Assembly (NCBI RefSeq): GCF_900460525.1
Contig: NZ_UHIY01000001.1
Location: 496,001-560,000 of the forward strand
Reading direction: 5' to 3'
DNA from: Yersinia kristensenii
GTDB taxonomy: Bacteria > Pseudomonadota > Gammaproteobacteria > Enterobacterales > Enterobacteriaceae
DNA length: 64,000 bases
Each line of letters begins with the position of its first letter. Position 1 is the stretch's first letter. This document shows, one piece after another, positions 8,609 to 18,189 of this stretch. The notes under the pieces were generated by a model that was given only the letters and a program-made list of their open reading frames with translations, ran no database searches and was not told the DNA's origin. The position numbers were made by a program, and so were the translations under genes.

Positions 8609-9616
8609 ATGTCGGTGGTGAAGAAAAACAAGTTGCGCAATGTCTCCCCCTCGTCTAAACCAATTTATCGCGACCAAATTGTGCAACAGTCAAATCTGGT
8701 GGCCAGTGATTATCAGTTGAGCGGCACTAAGTTAGCGCCCACCGACCCTGTATTGTATGGCGATTTTCAGGTATTGCGGCTGAATCCACATCTGATCCTG
8801 CATACCGCGAATGTCACCAACCTTTCCGATATCAAGACACAGAATCAGCTCAACCCAGCGTTGAAGCTAGCGATTGTGGTCAGTGGCAGCGCACATATTT
8901 CATTTGGTGGTAAGCACCTGCATTTGCAGGAGAAAAGCGATGCATCACTGATTTCACTCACTGAAAACACGCTATTTACTCGCCACGGTAAAAATAATAG
9001 CCATGAGCGTACTCTGACCCTCACATTTGATCGGGAATGGTTATATGGCGATTTACTGCCGCAGACTGGCACCTGGGATACTTTATACAACTTCACTCAG
9101 CAGCATTTGGCGATTCATTTATGGCGACCATCAATTCATGCCCAAGCAATCGCTCAGAAAATAGCAAGTGCGCCGCCCTTTTCAACGCCATTGGAGCGCC
9201 TGCACTGCGAAACGCAATGTATTGGTCTGATTATTGAAGCATTCAGTTCACTGGAACAGCAGGCGCTACAGCAAAATAAAATATCATTACGCGGTATGAA
9301 CCGAGTGCAACAGGTCCGTGACTGGCTGGAAAGTGGTGAAGCCGACCATCTTTCAATGAGTGAATTGGCCCAACGGGTGAATATGAGCCAAAGTACTTTG
9401 CAGCGGCGTTTTCGTGAAAGCTACAACATTACGGTGTTTGAATATCTGCGCCATTGCCGTTTAAAACGCGCGATGTTGGCTATTCAGAAAGAAGGGATCA
9501 GTATTGATCAAGCCGCCACTATTGCGGGTTATACTAGCCCGGCAAATTTCGCTACCGCATTGCGGCGGATATTTAATATTTCTCCCAGTCAATTACGCAC
9601 TGGACAGTTTTTTTAA
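8609..9616 (+). CDS. AraC-family transcriptional regulator (siderophore-receptor type)
   Basis: A 335-residue protein. I chose the ATG at 8609 (MSVVKKNKLRNV) because GTGGAG precedes it; the open frame extends further upstream without a ribosome site. The C-terminal ~90 residues hold two helix-turn-helix motifs typical of the family: MSELAQRVNMSQSTLQRRFR and SIDQAATIAGYTSPANFATA. The N-terminal ~230 residues are the presumed ligand-sensing part. The layout resembles PchR/YbtA-type regulators that sense a ferric siderophore and activate a neighbouring receptor gene. The divergent FepA-like gene and the Fur box support this role, which is inferred. Confidence 0.9.
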   Translation: MSVVKKNKLRNVSPSSKPIYRDQIVQQSNLVASDYQLSGTKLAPTDPVLYGDFQVLRLNPHLILHTANVTNLSDIKTQNQLNPALKLAIVVSGSAHISFGGKHLHLQEKSDASLISLTENTLFTRHGKNNSHERTLTLTFDREWLYGDLLPQTGTWDTLYNFTQQHLAIHLWRPSIHAQAIAQKIASAPPFSTPLERLHCETQCIGLIIEAFSSLEQQALQQNKISLRGMNRVQQVRDWLESGEADHLSMSELAQRVNMSQSTLQRRFRESYNITVFEYLRHCRLKRAMLAIQKEGISIDQAATIAGYTSPANFATALRRIFNISPSQLRTGQFF

Positions 9617-9816
9617 CTAATCCAGCCAATAAGATTTCACTCCGACTAATATAAAAAATAGTGGTATTTATTAATCGTCACAACATAAATATAAATAAAA
9701 CCGTCAATAAGACTTTTCATCTTGATTTAACATCCACTTTAGCTAAATATTTAGCCGCACTCCCGATTTAAAAAAATGTAATTAACTACAATAACGAATG
9801 TTAATATGGAGTTCTT

Positions 9817-11157
9817 ATGAAAGGAAACCTCAGCCTATTAATACTTATTTATATTATTATATCTATTAAAATAGCACACTCCCGCCCAGTAGAACCTAAA
9901 TATCAATCAAATAAAGAGAGCTTTAGTCAATATCAAGCCAGGCATTGCAAATGGGAAAACGGCGTGCCCTGTAGAGAGGTTCCTGAAAATCAGGGGATAG
10001 CACCACCACCTACAGGTGAAGAAATTGCGCTGGATATTGGTCTGGGTATATTAACCGGCGGCCCGACCCCACAGCCGAAAGGATTTAAATTTTCGGTAGG
10101 AAAGCTACCTATTAAGCCGACAGCAAAAGTGCCAACAACGCCCAAACTCAGCACCACTACAGAGCGGACACCATTATTACCTGCGATGGCCAAACCAAAA
10201 GCCAAAGGTGTACTAAGAAGAGTCAATGGCAGAACCGGTTATCTTTTGGGTGACCCCAGTGCCCCTACGTTAGGTGAGGAACCCCCCATTAAACGGGTAA
10301 GAGTAAACAGCTCAGAATCAGAATCAGAATCAACGTCATCCAATGCCAACGAATCCGACTCATCCAGTATCAAAGAATCTGATATGGAAGAGAGTGATAA
10401 TCAAAAATCTGACACCAACAAGTTCACTATAATACACCGCAGAGGCCCTATACAGGAAAGCGAAGTAGCGACAGCTATTGAGGAAATAGAAAGTATCTAC
10501 GGAAATGAATTTTGGCTTGATACTCAGCTCGATATAAATGATGAAATAGCAGAATATAATAAATTAACCACTAATGAAAAAATCAGCTTTCAGGATTACT
10601 TTGCTTTAAGAGAGTATACCGAAGACAGTTATATCAGAATTAATAATGCCATACGCAGTAATAATATCAGCCCAAGACTTAAAATTGAAATAGAACAATT
10701 AACCAATGCACTAAAACGTCATTCAGATGTGAGTATTTCATTTAGAAATAAATCATTCAAATATTTAAGTTCCGATAATACAGATATCGTTTATCGCGGT
10801 GAAGTCAGAAACAGAGTGGAATTTGAAACTGAAATGGAAGAAGAGGAAACCTATAGCAATGACACTTTTTTTAGTACAACGTCAGACGAAGAATATATCA
10901 CAAACTTTAATACTGAAGATCTCGATGACGGAGAAGTCAATGTAAGGTACACCATTCATTATCCCAGGGGATTAACCTACAGCACTGATGTCTCAGCCCT
11001 ATTAGATAATGCCGAAGGTACCAGAATATTTCTTCCTCATAGCATTTTTTTGATTACTAAAATCAATGTTATTGATAATGAAACAATTGAAGTAGAAATG
11101 CGGGCTCTCAGAGGGCTAGGATCAAAATTCACTCCCCCACCGATCCAAATTAATTAA
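9817..11157 (+). CDS. Putative secreted ADP-ribosyltransferase-like protein
   Basis: A 446-residue protein of unrecognised specific family, with ATG at 9817 behind GGAG. Residues 1-22 form a signal peptide (LSLLILIYIIIS). A proline-rich segment with two cysteines (C44, C52) follows, then a Ser/Glu/Asp-rich linker (about 164-200). Residues 205-435 have the layout of R-S-E class ADP-ribosyltransferases (VIP2/C3/SpvB type): helices with DYFALREYTEDSYIRINNAI at 260-279, IVYRGE with R327, FFSTTS with S353, and a late strand IFLPHSIFLITKI at 404-416. The ExE catalytic pair expected before IFLP is not clear: E400 is present, but T402/R403 occupy the usual second Glu position. Base composition is much more AT-rich than its neighbours, which suggests transfer. 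It may be a toxin/effector or a degenerate transferase. Confidence 0.7.
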   Translation: MKGNLSLLILIYIIISIKIAHSRPVEPKYQSNKESFSQYQARHCKWENGVPCREVPENQGIAPPPTGEEIALDIGLGILTGGPTPQPKGFKFSVGKLPIKPTAKVPTTPKLSTTTERTPLLPAMAKPKAKGVLRRVNGRTGYLLGDPSAPTLGEEPPIKRVRVNSSESESESTSSNANESDSSSIKESDMEESDNQKSDTNKFTIIHRRGPIQESEVATAIEEIESIYGNEFWLDTQLDINDEIAEYNKLTTNEKISFQDYFALREYTEDSYIRINNAIRSNNISPRLKIEIEQLTNALKRHSDVSISFRNKSFKYLSSDNTDIVYRGEVRNRVEFETEMEEEETYSNDTFFSTTSDEEYITNFNTEDLDDGEVNVRYTIHYPRGLTYSTDVSALLDNAEGTRIFLPHSIFLITKINVIDNETIEVEMRALRGLGSKFTPPPIQIN

Positions 11158-11170
11158 AATTATTGTTTCC

Positions 11171-11198
11171 ATAAAAAACGGCCCTGATAAAAGGGCCG
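11171..11198 (-). terminator. lpd (pdh operon) terminator
   Basis: The stem CGGCCCT (11179-11185) pairs with AGGGCCG (11192-11198) over a 6-nt loop. On the minus strand it is followed directly by TTTTTT. It closes the pdhR-aceEF-lpd operon. Confidence 0.9.
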
Positions 11199-11237
11199 CT
11201 TCAGTGTTGCATCTGTAAATACCGCGTCAGCAGAAAA

Positions 11238-12662
11238 TTATTTCTTTTTCGCTTTCGGGTTAGGCAAGTCAGTAATGCTACCTTCGTAGATTTCCGCAGC
11301 CAGACCAACAGATTCATGCAGCGTTGGGTGAGCATGGATTGTCAGGGCGATATCTTCAGCATCACAACCCATCTCAATTGCCAGACCGATCTCACCTAAC
11401 AGTTCACCACCGTTAGTCCCGACAATTGCACCACCAATAATACGGTGAGTTTCTTTGTCGAAGATAAGCTTGGTCATACCATCTGCACAATCGGAAGCAA
11501 TAGCACGGCCAGATGCCGCCCACGGGAAAGTGGAGGTTTCGTAGCTGATGCCTTTTTCTTTCGCTTCTTTCTCCGTCAGACCCACCCATGCAACTTCTGG
11601 TTCAGTATATGCAATAGATGGAATGACTTTTGGATCGAAGTAATGTTTCATGCCGGAGATAACTTCAGCAGCAACATGGCCTTCGTGAACACCTTTGTGT
11701 GCCAGCATTGGCTGACCCACGATGTCACCGATAGCAAAAATGTGCGGCACGTTGGTACGCAGTTGTTTATCTACATGGATAAAACCACGCTCGTCAACTT
11801 CAACGCCAGCCTGACCTGCATCCAGCAACTTACCGTTAGGCACACGACCGATAGCGACCAGAACTGCATCATAGCGCTGTGGTTCTGCTGGGGCTTTTTT
11901 GCCTTCCATGGTGACATAGATGCCGTCTTCTTTGGCTTCTACCGCAGTCACTTTGGTTTCAAGCATCAGGTTGAATTGCTTGCTGATGCGCTTGGTGAAT
12001 ACTTTCACCACATCTTTGTCGGCCGCCGGAATAACTTGATCAGCCATTTCGACCACATCAATCTTCGAGCCCAGAGCATGGTAAACAGTCCCCATTTCCA
12101 GACCGATAATACCGCCGCCCATCACCAGCAAACGCTCAGGAACGGTTTTCAGTGCCAGCGCATCAGTTGAGTCCCAAACACGTGGGTCTTCATGAGGAAT
12201 AAATGGCAGTTGGATGGGACGAGAACCTGCGGCGATAATCGCGTTATCGAAAGTAATCGTGGTTGGGCCGTTCTCACCCTCAACAACCAGAGTGTTCGCG
12301 CCAGTAAATTTACCCAGACCGTTAACCACTTTGACTTTACGGCCTTTAGCCATACCTGCCAAACCACCGGTTAACTGATTGATAACTTTCTCTTTCCAAA
12401 CACGTACTTTATCAATGTCAGTTTTAGGCTCGCCAAACACAATACCGTGTTCAGCCAATGCTTTGGCTTCTTCGATAACTTTAGCGACGTGCAACAACGC
12501 CTTGGAAGGGATACAACCGACATTCAGGCAAACACCACCCAGAGTGGCATAACGCTCAACCAGAATGGTTTCTAAACCTAAATCCGCGCAACGAAAAGCA
12601 GCAGAGTACCCTGCTGGGCCTGCCCCAAGTACCACGACCTGAGTTTTAATTTCAGTACTCAT
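11238..12662 (-). CDS. lpd: Dihydrolipoyl dehydrogenase (E3)
   Basis: A 474-residue flavoprotein, equal to E. coli Lpd. It reoxidises dihydrolipoamide of the pyruvate and 2-oxoglutarate dehydrogenase complexes and the glycine cleavage system, passing electrons to NAD+. The FAD site VVLGAGPAGYSAAF, the redox disulfide GGVCLNVGCIPSK (about 41-53) and the His-Glu pair in HAHPTLHESVG (about 440-450) are all present. Two ATGs are in tandem at 12665 and 12662; the second has the better spacing from AAGAGG and matches the E. coli start. A terminator-like hairpin before it (12841-12863) suggests an additional lpd promoter, as known in E. coli. Confidence 0.99.
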   Translation of the reverse strand: MSTEIKTQVVVLGAGPAGYSAAFRCADLGLETILVERYATLGGVCLNVGCIPSKALLHVAKVIEEAKALAEHGIVFGEPKTDIDKVRVWKEKVINQLTGGLAGMAKGRKVKVVNGLGKFTGANTLVVEGENGPTTITFDNAIIAAGSRPIQLPFIPHEDPRVWDSTDALALKTVPERLLVMGGGIIGLEMGTVYHALGSKIDVVEMADQVIPAADKDVVKVFTKRISKQFNLMLETKVTAVEAKEDGIYVTMEGKKAPAEPQRYDAVLVAIGRVPNGKLLDAGQAGVEVDERGFIHVDKQLRTNVPHIFAIGDIVGQPMLAHKGVHEGHVAAEVISGMKHYFDPKVIPSIAYTEPEVAWVGLTEKEAKEKGISYETSTFPWAASGRAIASDCADGMTKLIFDKETHRIIGGAIVGTNGGELLGEIGLAIEMGCDAEDIALTIHAHPTLHESVGLAAEIYEGSITDLPNPKAKKK

Positions 12663-12834
12663 CATGACCTCTTAATTGTTTGTCCGGCGGATCAGACACC
12701 ATTTTTTAGGCTAATTAATCTCATAACGCCCACATCCACCGTGACGCTTGCACCGCGTGCAGTTTACAGAATTGTTAATAACCTGAAAAGCCGCATCGCG
12801 TGACGAGGGTCTCAACAACCTTGTCGACTTATGT

Positions 12835-12863
12835 AAAAACAAGGCCGGCGCGAAGCCAGCCTT
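12835..12863 (-). terminator. Hairpin with U-run between aceF and lpd
   Basis: AAGGCTGGC/GCCGGCCTT (12855-12863 with 12841-12849, one G-T pair) encloses a 5-nt loop. On the minus strand it is followed by GTTTTTAC. It probably terminates part of the aceEF transcripts and leaves lpd partly independent. Confidence 0.7.
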
Positions 12864-12868
12864 AGCAA

Positions 12869-14458
12869 TTACATCACCAAACGGCGAATATCAGCCAGCA
12901 TGTTATTGATGATGGTGATAAAGCGTGCACCATCAGCACCGTCAATCACACGGTGGTCGAAGGAGAGTGACATCGGCATCATCAGACGCGGTTGGAACTC
13001 TTTACCGTTCCAGACTGGTTCTATCGCAGACTTGGAGACACCCAAGATAGCCACTTCCGGCGCATTAACAATAGGTGCGAAGTGAGTTGTCCCGATACCA
13101 CCCAAGCTGGAGATGGTGAAGCAACCGCCCTGCATTTCGCCAGCGGTCAGCTTGCCATCACGAGCTTTCTTGGAGATAGCCATCAGTTCACGGGACAGTT
13201 CAGTGATGCTTTTCTTATTCACATCCTTGAATACCGGAACTACCAGACCATTTGGCGTATCTACCGCGACACCGATGTTGATGTACTTTTTCAGCGTCAG
13301 CTTCTGACCATCTTCTGACAGTGAGCTGTTGAAACGTGGCATCTGCTCGAGAGCAGCAGCAACAGCTTTCATGATGAACACCACCGGGGTGAACTTCACA
13401 TCCAGCTTACGCTTGGCAGCTTCGTCATTCTGTAGCTTACGGAACGCTTCCAGATCGGTGATATCGGTTTTGTCGAAGTGTGTCACATGCGGGATCATGA
13501 CCCAGTTGCGGCTCAGGTTAGCGCCAGAGATTTTCTGGATACGGCCCAATTCCACTTCTTCGATTTCACCGAACTTGCTGAAATCAACTTTCGGCCACGG
13601 CAGCATGCCTGGCAGACCGCCGCCAGCAGCAGGAGCCGTTTCAGCACGTTTAACCGCGTCTTTCACGTAGCTCTGAACGTCTTCGCGCAGGATACGGCCC
13701 TTACGACCCGTTCCTTTCACTTTCGCCAGGTTAACGCCAAACTCACGGGCCAGACGACGGATCACCGGCGTGGCATGCACATAGGCATCATTCTCAGCAA
13801 ACTCACCTTTGCTTGCCACTGGGGCCGCAGCGGCTTTGGCCGGTGCAGCAGCCGGAGCCGCTTGCTGGGCTGGAGCTTCGGCTTGCGGTGCTGGCGCTGA
13901 AGCTGCCGCAGGTGCTGCGCCTTCAACTTCAAAGACCATGATCAAAGAACCGGTTTTCACTTTGTCGCCGGTGCTAATTTTGATCTCTTTCACGATACCA
14001 GCGAATGGTGCTGGCACTTCCATAGAGGCTTTGTCGCCCTCTACAGTGATAAGAGACTGTTCAGCTTCAACTTTATCACCCACTTTCACCATCACTTCGG
14101 TCACTTCAACTTCATCATCACCGATGTCTGGCACTTCAACATTTTTCGCCGCTGATGCCGCAGGAGCCGCTGCCTGAGCAGGAGCCGCTGGTTTCTCTTC
14201 AGCTTTAGCCGGCGCCGCAGCGGCACCGGTCGCTTCGAAGATCATCATCAGCTTGCCAGTCGCGACAGTATCGCCGACCGCAATTTTAATTTCTTTAACC
14301 ACACCCGCCTGCGGTGAAGGGACTTCCATAGAAGCTTTATCACCTTCAACGGTGATCAGCGATTGTTCAACTTCAACAGTATCGCCCACTTTCACCATAA
14401 TTTCGGTGACTTCAACTTCATCCGCACCGATGTCAGGTACATTGATTTCGATAGACAT
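12869..14458 (-). CDS. aceF: Pyruvate dehydrogenase complex E2, dihydrolipoyl acetyltransferase
   Basis: A 529-residue protein forming the E2 core that transfers acetyl groups from lipoyl arms to CoA. Two lipoyl domains are seen, each with the modified lysine in GDKASMEVP (about residues 41 and 144), joined by Ala/Pro-rich linkers. A peripheral subunit-binding domain ([19 protein letters not shown], about 230-265) and the catalytic domain with [13 protein letters not shown] near the C-terminus follow. E. coli AceF has three lipoyl domains and about 630 residues, so this protein lacks one repeat. That fits the two-domain form I associate with Yersinia. It lies 14 bp downstream of aceE. Confidence 0.99.
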   Translation of the reverse strand: MSIEINVPDIGADEVEVTEIMVKVGDTVEVEQSLITVEGDKASMEVPSPQAGVVKEIKIAVGDTVATGKLMMIFEATGAAAAPAKAEEKPAAPAQAAAPAASAAKNVEVPDIGDDEVEVTEVMVKVGDKVEAEQSLITVEGDKASMEVPAPFAGIVKEIKISTGDKVKTGSLIMVFEVEGAAPAAASAPAPQAEAPAQQAAPAAAPAKAAAAPVASKGEFAENDAYVHATPVIRRLAREFGVNLAKVKGTGRKGRILREDVQSYVKDAVKRAETAPAAGGGLPGMLPWPKVDFSKFGEIEEVELGRIQKISGANLSRNWVMIPHVTHFDKTDITDLEAFRKLQNDEAAKRKLDVKFTPVVFIMKAVAAALEQMPRFNSSLSEDGQKLTLKKYINIGVAVDTPNGLVVPVFKDVNKKSITELSRELMAISKKARDGKLTAGEMQGGCFTISSLGGIGTTHFAPIVNAPEVAILGVSKSAIEPVWNGKEFQPRLMMPMSLSFDHRVIDGADGARFITIINNMLADIRRLVM

Positions 14459-14472
14459 TTGTTCTTTACCTC

Positions 14473-17136
14473 TTATGCCAGACGCGGGTTAACTTTATCG
14501 GCGTCGATACCAAACTTAGTAATTGCTTCTGCAACTACGCTGGTGTCGATATCACCGCGTTTAGCCAATTCACCCAGAGCTGCAACCACAACGTAAGAAG
14601 CATCAACTTCGAAGTGGTGACGCAGGTTCTCACGGCTGTCAGAGCGGCCGAAACCATCTGTACCCAGAACGCGGAACTCGCTGGCAGGAATAAAGTTACG
14701 AATCTGTTCAGCGAACAACTTCATGTAGTCAGTAGAAGCAACCGCTGGCGCGTCGTTCATCACCTGAGCAACATAAGGTACACGTGGAGTTTCTGTTGGA
14801 TGCAGCATGTTCCAACGTTCACAATCCTGGCCATCACGCGCCAGTTCAGTGAATGAAGTTACGCTGTACACATCAGAGCCTACGCCGTAGTCGTTAGCCA
14901 AAATCTGAGCCGCTTCACGAACGTGACGCAGAATTGCCCCTGAACTCATCAACTGCACTTTGCCTTTGCTACCTGCAACAGTTTCCAGTTTATAGATACC
15001 TTTACGGATACCTTCTTCTGCGCCCTGTGGCATTGCTGGCATGTGATAGTTTTCGTTCAGCGTAGTCAGGTAGTAATAAACGTTTTCCTGCGCGTCGCCG
15101 TACATACGCTCCAGACCGTCATGCATGATGACAGCCACTTCATAAGCATAAGCGGGATCGTAAGAAATACAGTTCGGGATAGTCAGTGATTGAATATGGC
15201 TGTGACCATCTTCATGTTGCAGACCTTCGCCGTTCAGTGTTGTGCGCCCAGAAGTCCCGCCGATCAAGAAGCCGCGCGCCTGTTGGTCACCCGCTGCCCA
15301 GCACAGATCGCCGATACGCTGGAAACCGAACATGGAGTAGTAGATGTAGAACGGAATCATTGGCAGATCGTTGGTGCTGTAGGAAGTCGCAGCAGCCAGC
15401 CAAGAAGAAGCGGCACCCAGTTCGTTGATCCCTTCTTGCAGGATCTGGCCTTTTTCGTCTTCTTTGTAATAAGCAACCTGTTCACGGTCTTGCGGGGTGT
15501 ACTGCTGACCATTCGGGCTGTAAATACCAATCTGACGGAACAGACCTTCCATACCGAAAGTACGGGCTTCGTCGGCGATGATTGGAACAATTCTGTCTTT
15601 GATGGACTTGTTCTTCAACATCACGTTCAGCACACGCACGAAGGCGATAGTGGTAGAGATTTCTTTGTTCTGCTCTTCCAGCAAGGAGCTGAAATCTGAC
15701 AATGCTGGGATTTCCAGCTTTTCAGTGAACTTAGGCAAGCGGGTTGGCAGGTAGCCTTCCAGCGCCTGGCGGCGTTCGTGCAGATACTTAGACTCTTCAG
15801 AATCTTTATCAAAAGTGATGTATGGCAGTTTTTCGATATCAGCATCAGCAACCGGCACATTGAAACGATCGCGGAAGTGGTGAACCCCTTCCATGTTCAT
15901 TTTCTTCACCTGGTGGGCGATGTTTTTACCTTCAGCTGTCTCACCCATGCCGTAACCTTTAATGGTGTGGGCCAGGATAACAGTTGGTTTGCCAGTGGTT
16001 TCTTGTGCTTTTTTCAGTGCAGCAAAGACTTTCTTCGGATCATGACCGCCACGATTCAGAGACCAGATCTCGTCGTCGCTCATGTCTTTCACTAATGCAG
16101 CAGTTTCTGGGAAACGACCAAAGAAGTGTTCGCGTACATAAGCGCCGTCTTTGGATTTGAAGGTCTGGTAGTCACCATCCAGAGTTTCGTTCATCAGTTG
16201 GATCAGTTTACCGCTGGTATCTTTACGCAGCAGCTCATCCCAACGACTCCCCCAAATAACTTTCAGAACCTGCCAGCCAGCACCACTGAAGATGCCTTCC
16301 AGTTCGTTAATGATTTTGCCGTTACCTGTAACCGGGCCATCAAGACGCTGCAAGTTACAGTTGATAACGAAGACCAGGTTATCCAGTTTTTCACGGGTCG
16401 CGATGGTGATCGCACCTTTGGATTCTGGCTCATCCATCTCGCCATCGCCTAAGAAGGCGTACACGGTCTGTGCTGAAGTATCTTTCAGACCACGGTGAGA
16501 CAGGTATTTCAGGAACTTAGCCTGATAGATTGCGCTGATTGGGCCCAGGCCCATAGATACAGTCGGGAACTGCCAGAACTCAGGCATCAGTTTCGGGTGC
16601 GGGTAAGAAGATAAACCTTTACCGTCAACTTCCTGACGGAAGTTATCCATCTGTTCTTGCGTCAGGCGACCTTCAAGGAAAGCACGCGCGTAAACGCCTG
16701 GAGAGATGTGGCCCTGGAAGTAAACCAGATCGCCGCCGTCTTTTTGGTTACGAGCACGGAAGAAGTGGTTGAAGCAAACCTCGTAGAAAGTAGCGGAAGA
16801 TTGGAAGGATGCCATGTGGCCGCCCAAATCCAGATCTTTCTTCGACGCACGCAACACGGTCATCACGGCATTCCAACGGATAGCAGAACGAATACGACGC
16901 TCCAGCTCCAGGTTGCCAGGGTAAGCGGGTTCGTCTTCTACCGGGATAGTGTTGATGTAATCACGACTGGCTGAACCAGCTGCAACACTCACACCACCTT
17001 TACGGGCTTCGCCCAAGACCTGATCAATCAGATACTGAGCACGCTCAACACCCTCTTCACGGATGACCGATTCGATCGCCTGTAGCCAGTCGCGGGTTTC
17101 GATCGGATCCACGTCATTATTTAAACGTTCTGACAT
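14473..17136 (-). CDS. aceE: Pyruvate dehydrogenase E1 component
   Basis: An 887-residue thiamine-diphosphate enzyme, the same length as E. coli AceE. It decarboxylates pyruvate and acetylates the lipoyl groups of AceF. The ThDP/Mg motif [13 protein letters not shown] with the distal NCN (about 230-260) and the active-site segment [18 protein letters not shown] are visible. The ATG at 17136 is preceded by AAGGAATACCACC. Between it and pdhR lies a highly structured leader (17175-17241). It is the first enzyme gene of the pdh operon and should be repressed by PdhR when pyruvate is low. Confidence 0.99.
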   Translation of the reverse strand: MSERLNNDVDPIETRDWLQAIESVIREEGVERAQYLIDQVLGEARKGGVSVAAGSASRDYINTIPVEDEPAYPGNLELERRIRSAIRWNAVMTVLRASKKDLDLGGHMASFQSSATFYEVCFNHFFRARNQKDGGDLVYFQGHISPGVYARAFLEGRLTQEQMDNFRQEVDGKGLSSYPHPKLMPEFWQFPTVSMGLGPISAIYQAKFLKYLSHRGLKDTSAQTVYAFLGDGEMDEPESKGAITIATREKLDNLVFVINCNLQRLDGPVTGNGKIINELEGIFSGAGWQVLKVIWGSRWDELLRKDTSGKLIQLMNETLDGDYQTFKSKDGAYVREHFFGRFPETAALVKDMSDDEIWSLNRGGHDPKKVFAALKKAQETTGKPTVILAHTIKGYGMGETAEGKNIAHQVKKMNMEGVHHFRDRFNVPVADADIEKLPYITFDKDSEESKYLHERRQALEGYLPTRLPKFTEKLEIPALSDFSSLLEEQNKEISTTIAFVRVLNVMLKNKSIKDRIVPIIADEARTFGMEGLFRQIGIYSPNGQQYTPQDREQVAYYKEDEKGQILQEGINELGAASSWLAAATSYSTNDLPMIPFYIYYSMFGFQRIGDLCWAAGDQQARGFLIGGTSGRTTLNGEGLQHEDGHSHIQSLTIPNCISYDPAYAYEVAVIMHDGLERMYGDAQENVYYYLTTLNENYHMPAMPQGAEEGIRKGIYKLETVAGSKGKVQLMSSGAILRHVREAAQILANDYGVGSDVYSVTSFTELARDGQDCERWNMLHPTETPRVPYVAQVMNDAPAVASTDYMKLFAEQIRNFIPASEFRVLGTDGFGRSDSRENLRHHFEVDASYVVVAALGELAKRGDIDTSVVAEAITKFGIDADKVNPRLA

Positions 17137-17174
17137 GGTGGTATTCCTTATCTGTTTCTAATGGTTTATTTGGA

Positions 17175-17241
17175 GCCTATCTTCCTGTGCTTTAACCCCA
17201 GGCTAAAGCACGTGCCCTGGTGAAAACACCGGAAGATAGGC
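17175..17241 (-). ncRNA. Three-way-junction-like RNA element in the aceE leader
   Basis: A perfect 11-bp basal stem (17175-17185 with 17231-17241, GCCTATCTTCC/GGAAGATAGGC) encloses two inner hairpins: TGCTTTA/TAAAGCA (17188-17194 with 17204-17210) and GGTG-AAAA-CACC (about 17219-17230). There is no U-run, so it does not look like a plain terminator. It lies 38 nt upstream of the aceE start, within the pdhR-aceE transcript. The structure is seen; any role as a processing, stability or sRNA target element is inference. Confidence 0.5.
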
Positions 17242-17265
17242 CCATCAGTTTAGTTGCCGCTAATC

Positions 17266-17281
17266 ATTCTCAAATGAGAAT
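17266..17281. promoter_or_regulatory. 16-bp perfect palindrome upstream of aceE
   Basis: ATTCTCAAATGAGAAT, two 7-bp arms with an AA centre, lies in the pdhR-aceE spacer. The TGAGAAT half-sites recall Fur-type hexamers but are in the inverted arrangement. It could be an operator or only a small RNA hairpin. Confidence 0.3.
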
Positions 17282-17332
17282 TCAGAAAAAATTATTGAGG
17301 TTTTGCTAAGGCGCAACCTGAATGATTCGTTT

Positions 17333-18097
17333 CTAATCCTTGCGCTGCTGGAGCCGACGCAAAGATCGCTCACGGCGACTGTGCTCCCGACTGAGGTCCA
17401 ACAGAATTTCCTCGATAAACGCCAAGTGACGGTGTGAGGCTTCGCGAGCTTTCTCTGGCTCACGTGCCACAATCGCCTCAAAAATCCCGGCGCGGTGACT
17501 GCTCACCGTTGCCAGCATTTCGCGGCGCGAGTAAAGCAATTCAAAGTTTTGTTTAACATTTTGTTCCAGCATTGGCCCCATGCAGCGCAGTAAATGCAGT
17601 AAAACCACATTATGCGCAGCCTCTGTGACAGCAACTTGATACTGCATGACAGCATCGGCCTCGGCATCCAAATCGCCGCTATCTTGTGCTTGCTGAATAA
17701 CAGTATGGCATTCACGAATGCGTTGTAGATCTTCATCAGTACCGCGCAGGGCTGCATAATAGGCTGCGACACCTTCGAGGGCATGACGGGTTTCTAATAG
17801 ATCGAATTGTGATTCTGGATGGTCGGCCAGCAGTTCAGCCAGCGGATCGCTAAAGCTTTGCCACAGATTGGTTTGCACGAAAGTACCACCGCCCTGACGG
17901 CGCAACAGCAGCCCCTTAGCCTCTAACCGCTGGATTGCTTCTCGCAGAGAAGGTCGGGAAACATCAAATTGCTTCGCCAACTCGCGCTCAGGCAGTAATT
18001 TCTCTCCCGGACGCAGCGTCCCTTCCAAGATCAGGTACTCGAGCTGCTGCTCGATAACATCTGACAATTTGGGCTGACGTATTTTGTTGTAGGCCAT
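17333..18097 (-). CDS. pdhR: Pyruvate-responsive GntR-family repressor PdhR
   Basis: A 254-residue regulator, identical in length to E. coli PdhR. Start at the ATG at 18097 ([20 protein letters not shown]), not the longer frame from 18175. The winged helix is at about 9-75 ([20 protein letters not shown]), followed by the FadR-type FCD effector domain ([10 protein letters not shown] to the basic tail [14 protein letters not shown]). It represses its own operon and respiratory genes, and pyruvate releases it. A consensus operator lies 78 bp upstream of the start. Confidence 0.99.
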   Translation of the reverse strand: MAYNKIRQPKLSDVIEQQLEYLILEGTLRPGEKLLPERELAKQFDVSRPSLREAIQRLEAKGLLLRRQGGGTFVQTNLWQSFSDPLAELLADHPESQFDLLETRHALEGVAAYYAALRGTDEDLQRIRECHTVIQQAQDSGDLDAEADAVMQYQVAVTEAAHNVVLLHLLRCMGPMLEQNVKQNFELLYSRREMLATVSSHRAGIFEAIVAREPEKAREASHRHLAFIEEILLDLSREHSRRERSLRRLQQRKD

Positions 18098-18174
18098 ATT
18101 TTTTATTATAAGTCGTGTTGTAAGTTGCGCTGTGCCGTATTGAGTGAATCGTCTCTGCGAGTAGCTCGAAGTCA

Positions 18175-18189
18175 ATTGGTAATACCAAT
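18175..18189 (-). promoter_or_regulatory. PdhR operator
   Basis: ATTGGTAATACCAAT is a perfect match to the PdhR consensus ATTGGT-N3-ACCAAT. It lies just upstream of pdhR and is the expected autoregulatory site for the pdhR-aceEF-lpd promoter. Confidence 0.93.

Noticed and set aside
11445..12170. 241-codon plus-strand open frame inside lpd
   Set aside because: Antisense shadow of lpd, with no ribosome site or recognisable domain.
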